DNA from: Salinisphaera sp002433465
Lineage (GTDB): Bacteria > Pseudomonadota > Gammaproteobacteria > Nevskiales > Salinisphaeraceae
Length of the DNA stretch: 64,000 nucleotides
Direction of reading: 5' to 3'
NCBI RefSeq assembly: GCF_040361435.1
Contig: NZ_APNL01000004.1
Location: 124,001 to 188,000 of the forward strand
Positions 60,009-64,000 of this stretch are shown here, one piece after another. The notes under the pieces were generated by a model that was given only the letters and a program-made list of their open reading frames with translations, ran no database searches and had not been told where the DNA came from. Position 1 is the stretch's first letter, and every line of letters starts with the position of its first letter. The translations under genes and the position numbers were made by a program.

Positions 60009-60921
60009 CTCCTCCGGCTCAACAACGCTCGATCGTTCGACGCTGTCCCAGCGGCTGTCGGACTACTACGAGCTGTGCAAGCCGCGCGTGGTGTTGCTGA
60101 TCGTGTTTACGGCGATGGTGGGCATGTTCCTGGCCACGCCCGGCATGGTGCCGATCGATGCGCTGCTGTTCGGTACGCTCGGCATCGGACTGATGGCCGC
60201 CTCGGCGGCTGCGGTCAATCAGATGCTCGATCGCAAAGCCGACCAGCGCATGGCGCGAACGCGCAAGCGCCCCCTGGTTACCGGCCATCTGGACATGGCC
60301 CAGTCGGCGCGCTTCGCCGCTGCGATCGGCCTTCTGGGCATGGCGATTCTGCTCTGGCTGGTCAACCCCTTAACGGCTTGGCTTACGCTGGTCACGCTGG
60401 TCGGCTACGCGGGCGTCTATACGGTCTATCTCAAGCGTGCCACTCCCCAGAACATCGTGATCGGCGGGGCTGCGGGTGCGGCGCCGCCGCTGCTGGGCTG
60501 GGTCGCGGTGACCGGCAGCGTCGACGCGCATGCCCTCATCCTGTTTCTGATCATCTTCATCTGGACGCCGCCGCACTTCTGGGCGCTGGCGATCGAGCGC
60601 CACCGCGAATATGCCGAAGTGGATATTCCGATGTTGCCCGTCACCCATGGTCTTGAGTACACCCGTACGCAGGTGCTGCTCTACACCGTGCTGCTGTTCA
60701 TCGTGTCGCTGCTGCCCTTCGTGACCGGCATGAGCGGTCCGCTGTATCTGCTGTGCGCGATCGGGCTATCGGGCTGGTTTCTGGTCTATGCAATTCGGCT
60801 CAAGTACGCGCCGAAGCCGGGGCTGGCGATGCGTACCTTCGCCTACTCCATTCTCTATCTCATGGCGCTGTTCAGCGCGCTGCTCGTCGACCACTACGTG
60901 CCGGTAATCTTCGGCGTCTGA
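60001..60921 (+). CDS. ctaB: Protoheme IX farnesyltransferase (heme O synthase)
   Basis: Attaches a farnesyl group to heme B to give heme O, the substrate of CtaA. It has 306 residues and about nine membrane helices. The first aspartate-rich site is in NQMLDRKADQRMARTRKRP, near residue 75, and the second is in the WTPPHFWALAIERHREYAEVDIPMLP region. I chose the ATG at 60001, inside the ctaA end; the open frame reaches back to 59965. It converges with yqcC, and the two stops abut with no gap. Confidence 0.95.
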   Translation: MSSSSGSTTLDRSTLSQRLSDYYELCKPRVVLLIVFTAMVGMFLATPGMVPIDALLFGTLGIGLMAASAAAVNQMLDRKADQRMARTRKRPLVTGHLDMAQSARFAAAIGLLGMAILLWLVNPLTAWLTLVTLVGYAGVYTVYLKRATPQNIVIGGAAGAAPPLLGWVAVTGSVDAHALILFLIIFIWTPPHFWALAIERHREYAEVDIPMLPVTHGLEYTRTQVLLYTVLLFIVSLLPFVTGMSGPLYLLCAIGLSGWFLVYAIRLKYAPKPGLAMRTFAYSILYLMALFSALLVDHYVPVIFGV

Positions 60922-61251
60922 TCAGGCCCGTTCCGGCCCGCCGATGGCGCGGTCGAATTCGCGCAGCCGATCCACCACCGCCTGCTTGCCCGGTTGTTCG
61001 GCAAGCGCTTCTTCTGCCAATGGCGCGATTGCGCTCACGCCGGGTAGCTGGCCGTTGTGTTCGATGATTTCGCGCATGCGCGGAATGAATACGAACTGCA
61101 GCCATTCGCTGAACGCGAGCGTATCGGCACAAAACGGCGTACGGCTGGCCATTGCGGCCGGCGAGGGCGCGTTCGCATGCCAGAGATCGGCGGCGCGCAT
61201 GCTCTGTTCGATCGCGAGCATCAGGTCGGCCAACTGGTGTAATTGCTGCAT
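60922..61251 (-). CDS. yqcC: YqcC family protein
   Basis: A 109-residue cytosolic protein, the same length as E. coli YqcC. It shares the pattern SRTPFCADTLAFSEWLQFVFIPRM and the following LPGVSAIAPLAEEAL. The all-helical domain has no known activity. I chose the ATG at 61251 (MQQLHQLAD) because it places the first conserved Trp at residue 24, as in E. coli. Starts at 61266 (ATG) and 61278 (TTG) would add residues without similarity. It follows the lipoprotein gene by about 45 bp on the minus strand. Confidence 0.88.
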   Translation of the reverse strand: MQQLHQLADLMLAIEQSMRAADLWHANAPSPAAMASRTPFCADTLAFSEWLQFVFIPRMREIIEHNGQLPGVSAIAPLAEEALAEQPGKQAVVDRLREFDRAIGGPERA

Positions 61252-61296
61252 ATCGTTTTCTGGCATAAGGGCAGGCAAGATCGGGCAGGACCCGGC

Positions 61297-61902
61297 TCAG
61301 AAAGGCCACCACCAGTGGCCGGGATTTTCCAGATCGGCGCGACAGCCGCGCAGCTGGCCGGCATAGCGATCGGCGCGGGCGTTGACCCGGCCGGCGGTAC
61401 GCTCGAGCCACGGTTTGCGGCGATAGCTGCCGCGTTTAAAACCGGTCTGGCCTTCGTGATACGCCAGGTACTGGCTATACGCATCCCATTTGGAAATGCC
61501 GAGCATGGCGTTGCTCTTGGCCACGTACCAGCCTACGAAGTCGGTCGCATCGCCGAAATCGTCGCGACTGGCCCAGCCGTTGCCGGTGTCGGTCTTGTAC
61601 CAGTCCCAGGTGCTGTCGAGCGCCTGGGTGTAGCCGTAGGCCGAGGTGATATGCGTCCAGGGAATGAACCACAGCAGCCGCCGGCGCGGCGGGCGTGCAT
61701 CGCCGACAAAGGCCGATTCCTGATAGATGATCGCCATCTGGACATGAATCGGCGCGCCCCAGCGATCGAAGGCGGAGTCCGCCGCATCGAACCAGCCGTT
61801 CTTCTCGTAGAAGATATCGCAGACGTTGCCGGGCGAGCGCGGCGGCGCGGTGACACAGCCGCTGAGTACGACGGCCACGCAGATCAGGACAAGACGGTGC
61901 AT
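61297..61902 (-). CDS. Lipoprotein related to lytic transglycosylases (SLT-like)
   Basis: A 201-residue lipoprotein with a signal peptide ending at the lipobox LSGC (Cys16). The stretch VQMAIIYQESAF with a Glu followed by Ser resembles the catalytic ES motif of SLT domains. HITSAYGYTQALDSTWDWY and DFGDATDFVGWYVAKSNAML fit the following G-x-x-Q and helix pattern. It therefore probably has a lysozyme-like fold that cuts peptidoglycan, though some catalytic-site detail is missing. Related proteins are often annotated only as hypothetical lipoproteins. The C-terminus is aromatic (GHWWWPF). Confidence 0.72.
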   Translation of the reverse strand: MHRLVLICVAVVLSGCVTAPPRSPGNVCDIFYEKNGWFDAADSAFDRWGAPIHVQMAIIYQESAFVGDARPPRRRLLWFIPWTHITSAYGYTQALDSTWDWYKTDTGNGWASRDDFGDATDFVGWYVAKSNAMLGISKWDAYSQYLAYHEGQTGFKRGSYRRKPWLERTAGRVNARADRYAGQLRGCRADLENPGHWWWPF

Positions 61903-62269
61903 GCGCGAAGCGTAGCAGAGCCGTGGGGCACAGGTCGCCCGTGGCGCAGCGCGGCACAGCCCGGGAACGCGCCCGCGCGCCGGCAGCCGTCGCGTTGAGC
62001 ACGCGCTGCGGTGGGCCGGGCCTGCATCTACCGGCCGTGCGCTCGCGTGTCAGCCTGGGCACGCCCCCTGCGTGCCCACACTAAGACCGAGAGGGCCGCG
62101 ACGGGTATAATGCGGCGCCCTGCGAGCAGCGAGCACGACTGCGGCAGGTATGCCTATGTTGAAAAGTTATAAGAAAATAAAAATTCAGACGTTTTAAGAT
62201 AGATCGCAGCCGGCTACCCTGCGCGGCTCAGGCCGGCGGTCTGAAGAACCCACCTTTTGCGGATTGTTG
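61903..62269. promoter_or_regulatory. Upstream region of cysJ with an AT-rich leader
   Basis: A 367-bp spacer between divergent genes. A perfect TATAAT lies at 62106-62111 without a good -35 at 16-18 bp. Next comes an AT-rich patch at 62156-62204 (GAAAAGTTATAAGAAAATAA from 62161), striking in such GC-rich DNA. A 7-bp hairpin, GGGCACG/CGTGCCC, spans 62057-62077. In enterobacteria cysJ is activated by CysB at AT-rich sites. A similar control here is only a guess. I see no gene. Confidence 0.5.
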
Positions 62270-64000
62270 ATGAAGGTCACCCCCATTCAAGAACACACCA
62301 GCCCGCTCGATGCCCAGCAGGCCCAGCAACTGTCGGCGTTGATCGAGACGCTTACGCCGATGCAGGTGACCTGGATCAGCGGTTATCTGGCCGGCATTAA
62401 CGCCACCGCCGTCGCCGGCGAGGTGGCAGCGCCGGCGCAGGCCGCCGCGCCCGCAGCCCAGGGCGATGCCAGCGAGCCGCTGACCATTCTCTATGGTTCG
62501 CAGACCGGTAACGCCGAAGACATCGCCGAGACCCTGCGCGAGCGCGCCGAGGCGGCGGGGCTGAATGCCACCGCCTACGACATGCTCGACTACAAGCCGA
62601 AGGATCTCAAGAAAGAGAAGAACGTCATCGTCTGTGTTTCGACCCATGGCGAAGGCGATCCGCCGGACAACGCCGAGGAGCTGCACGCCTTCATCTATAG
62701 CAAGAAGGCGCCGAAGCTCGACGGCCTGAAGTTTTCGGTGCTGGCCTTCGGTGATACCAGCTACGAGCACTTCTGCCAGACCGGCAAGGATTTCGATGCC
62801 CAGCTCGAGAAGCTGGGCGGTACGCGCCTGACCGATCGCGTGGATCTGGACGTGGATTTCGACGAGGCCGCCGAAGCCTGGATCGAAAGCACGATCGACA
62901 AGTACAAGCAGGAGCTGGGCGGCGGCGAGACGCCGCATCCCACGGTTACGGCCATGCCCGGCGCCATTGCGGCCCCGGATGCCGGCACGACGAGCTATTC
63001 GCGCAAGAACCCGTACTCGGCGGAAGTGCTCGAGAACGTCGTCCTCAACGGCCGTGGGTCAGACAAGGAAGTCCATCATATCGAGATGGACACCGAAGAC
63101 TCCGGCCTCGTCTGGGAGCCGGGCGATTCGCTGGGCATCATTCCCGAGAACGACCCGGCCGTGGTGGAGGAACTGATCGCCGCGCTGAATCTGTCGCCGG
63201 AGGAAAAGGTCACCGGGATCGATGGCGAAGTCACGCTTCAGCACGCGCTTACGCATCAGTACGAAATCACCACGCTTACCCGCCCGCTGATCGAGAAGTA
63301 TGCCGTCCAGGCCCAGAATGAATCGCTGGACGCACTGCTCGCCGAGGATCAGCGCGAAGCGCTGGCGGAGTACATGCACGGGCGATTCCTGATCGATCTG
63401 GTCGAGGACTACCCGATTGCGGCCATGACCGGCCAGGATTTCGTACGCCTGCTGCGCAAACTGCCGCCCCGGCTGTATTCGATCGCCTCCAGCCATGCCG
63501 CCAACCCCGATGAGATCCATCTCACCGTGGCGGCGGTGCGCTACGAAACCTTCGGACGGGCCCGCAGCGGCGTGGCGTCGATCCAGCTGGCCGATCGCAG
63601 CGAAGACGTGAAGCTGCCGATCTATATCGATCACAACAAGAACTTCAAGCTGCCGGACAACGACGATGCGCCGATCATCATGATCGGCCCGGGTACCGGC
63701 GTGGCACCGTTTCGCGCCTTTCTTGAAGAGCGTGAGGAGCGCGAGGCCGGCGGCGACAACTGGCTGTTCTTCGGCGCCCAGCATTTTCTGACCGACTTCT
63801 ACTATCAGACCGACTGGCTGCGCTGGCGCAAGGAAGGCCTGCTTACGCGCATGGACGTGGCGTTTTCTCGCGACCAGGAAGAAAAGATCTACGTACAGGA
63901 CAAGATCCGGGCCGCCGGCAAGGAGGTCTTCGAGTGGATCGAGCGCGGCGCGACCGTGTATGTCTGCGGCGATGCCAATGCCATGGCCCACGACGTGCAT
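62270..64000 (+). CDS. cysJ: Sulfite reductase [NADPH] flavoprotein alpha subunit, partial (3' end outside window)
   Basis: Passes electrons from NADPH through FAD and FMN to CysI, which reduces sulfite to sulfide. The visible 577 residues start with a helical lead and an Ala-rich linker. The flavodoxin domain follows (ILYGSQTGNAEDIAETLRE; VSTHGEGDPPDNAEEL; AFGDTSYEHFCQTGKDFD), then the ferredoxin-reductase half (RLYSIASSHAANPDEI for FAD, GPGTGVAPFRAF for NADPH, and VYVCGDANAMAHDVH). Only about 25 residues are missing at the end, judged by the usual length of about 600. The ATG at 62270 follows GGA at 6 bp. cysI is expected next. Confidence 0.95.
   Translation, partial: MKVTPIQEHTSPLDAQQAQQLSALIETLTPMQVTWISGYLAGINATAVAGEVAAPAQAAAPAAQGDASEPLTILYGSQTGNAEDIAETLRERAEAAGLNATAYDMLDYKPKDLKKEKNVIVCVSTHGEGDPPDNAEELHAFIYSKKAPKLDGLKFSVLAFGDTSYEHFCQTGKDFDAQLEKLGGTRLTDRVDLDVDFDEAAEAWIESTIDKYKQELGGGETPHPTVTAMPGAIAAPDAGTTSYSRKNPYSAEVLENVVLNGRGSDKEVHHIEMDTEDSGLVWEPGDSLGIIPENDPAVVEELIAALNLSPEEKVTGIDGEVTLQHALTHQYEITTLTRPLIEKYAVQAQNESLDALLAEDQREALAEYMHGRFLIDLVEDYPIAAMTGQDFVRLLRKLPPRLYSIASSHAANPDEIHLTVAAVRYETFGRARSGVASIQLADRSEDVKLPIYIDHNKNFKLPDNDDAPIIMIGPGTGVAPFRAFLEEREEREAGGDNWLFFGAQHFLTDFYYQTDWLRWRKEGLLTRMDVAFSRDQEEKIYVQDKIRAAGKEVFEWIERGATVYVCGDANAMAHDVH

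Noticed and set aside
1..64000. tRNA, rRNA, CRISPR arrays, toxin-antitoxin pairs, prophage or defence islands
   Set aside because: None could be supported on reading both strands. Apart from the repeat elements near spoT, the window is housekeeping DNA.

Overview
The window is GC-rich, densely packed chromosomal DNA of a gammaproteobacterium. The evidence is the pilMNOPQ cluster divergent from a class A penicillin-binding protein gene, the rhlB / trxA-rho divergon, the gmk-rpoZ-spoT-ridA-recG series, a bioBFHD operon, an aa3-type cytochrome oxidase cluster with its heme A genes, PqiABC and YqcC. Very high GC and a long acidic linker in cytochrome oxidase subunit II would fit a halophile such as Salinisphaera. 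The genus is an inference from gene content; no rRNA is present to confirm it.

Layout, left to right. 1-11.7 kb (minus strand): an SDR oxidoreductase cut by the window edge, a PlsC-like acyltransferase, hemE, pyrF, gltB-gltD, and aroK-RDD-aroB. 11.9-18.7 kb (minus): the type IV pilus assembly operon pilMNOPQ. It runs into an unusual Ig-like lipoprotein gene with calcium-loop motifs and ends at a clear terminator. 18.8-22.8 kb (plus): mrcA, a conserved hypothetical gene and a universal stress protein. 22.8-27.4 kb: cysQ and rhlB (minus), then trxA and rho (plus). 27.7-36.9 kb (minus): pqiABC, maeB-gltA, and rph-rdgB-hemW plus a tiny CPXCG protein. 37-44.6 kb (plus): yicC, gmk, rpoZ, spoT, ridA and recG. 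spoT has a repeat element on each side. The downstream one is a 274-bp MITE-like insertion whose CTAG target duplication contains the spoT stop codon. 44.9-48.8 kb: a CASTOR/POLLUX-like channel (plus), then corA and comF (minus). 48.9-52.6 kb (plus): bioBFHD, with no bioC. 52.7-60.9 kb: coxB, coxA, a 32-residue membrane peptide, coxC, SURF1, a Sco-like protein, ctaA and ctaB, with a DUF2909 gene on the opposite strand. 60.9-64 kb: yqcC, a lipoprotein resembling a lytic transglycosylase, and cysJ, which is cut by the window end.

The genes form coherent modules: nitrogen assimilation (gltBD), the shikimate pathway (aroKB), twitching motility and competence (pil, comF), cell wall synthesis (mrcA), envelope lipid transport (pqi), transcription termination and RNA decay (rho, rhlB, rph, yicC), the stringent response (spoT, rpoZ), biotin synthesis, respiration (cox/cta) and sulfate assimilation (cysQ, cysJ). 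Most of the window is ordinary housekeeping DNA. The less ordinary parts are the Ig-like lipoprotein at the end of the pil operon, the repeat elements around spoT, the Asn/Gly/Arg-rich extension of Rho, the acidic CoxB linker, and the small peptide where cox11 would be expected. I found no tRNA, rRNA, CRISPR array, intact transposase or prophage. No new defence or biosynthetic system is evident.
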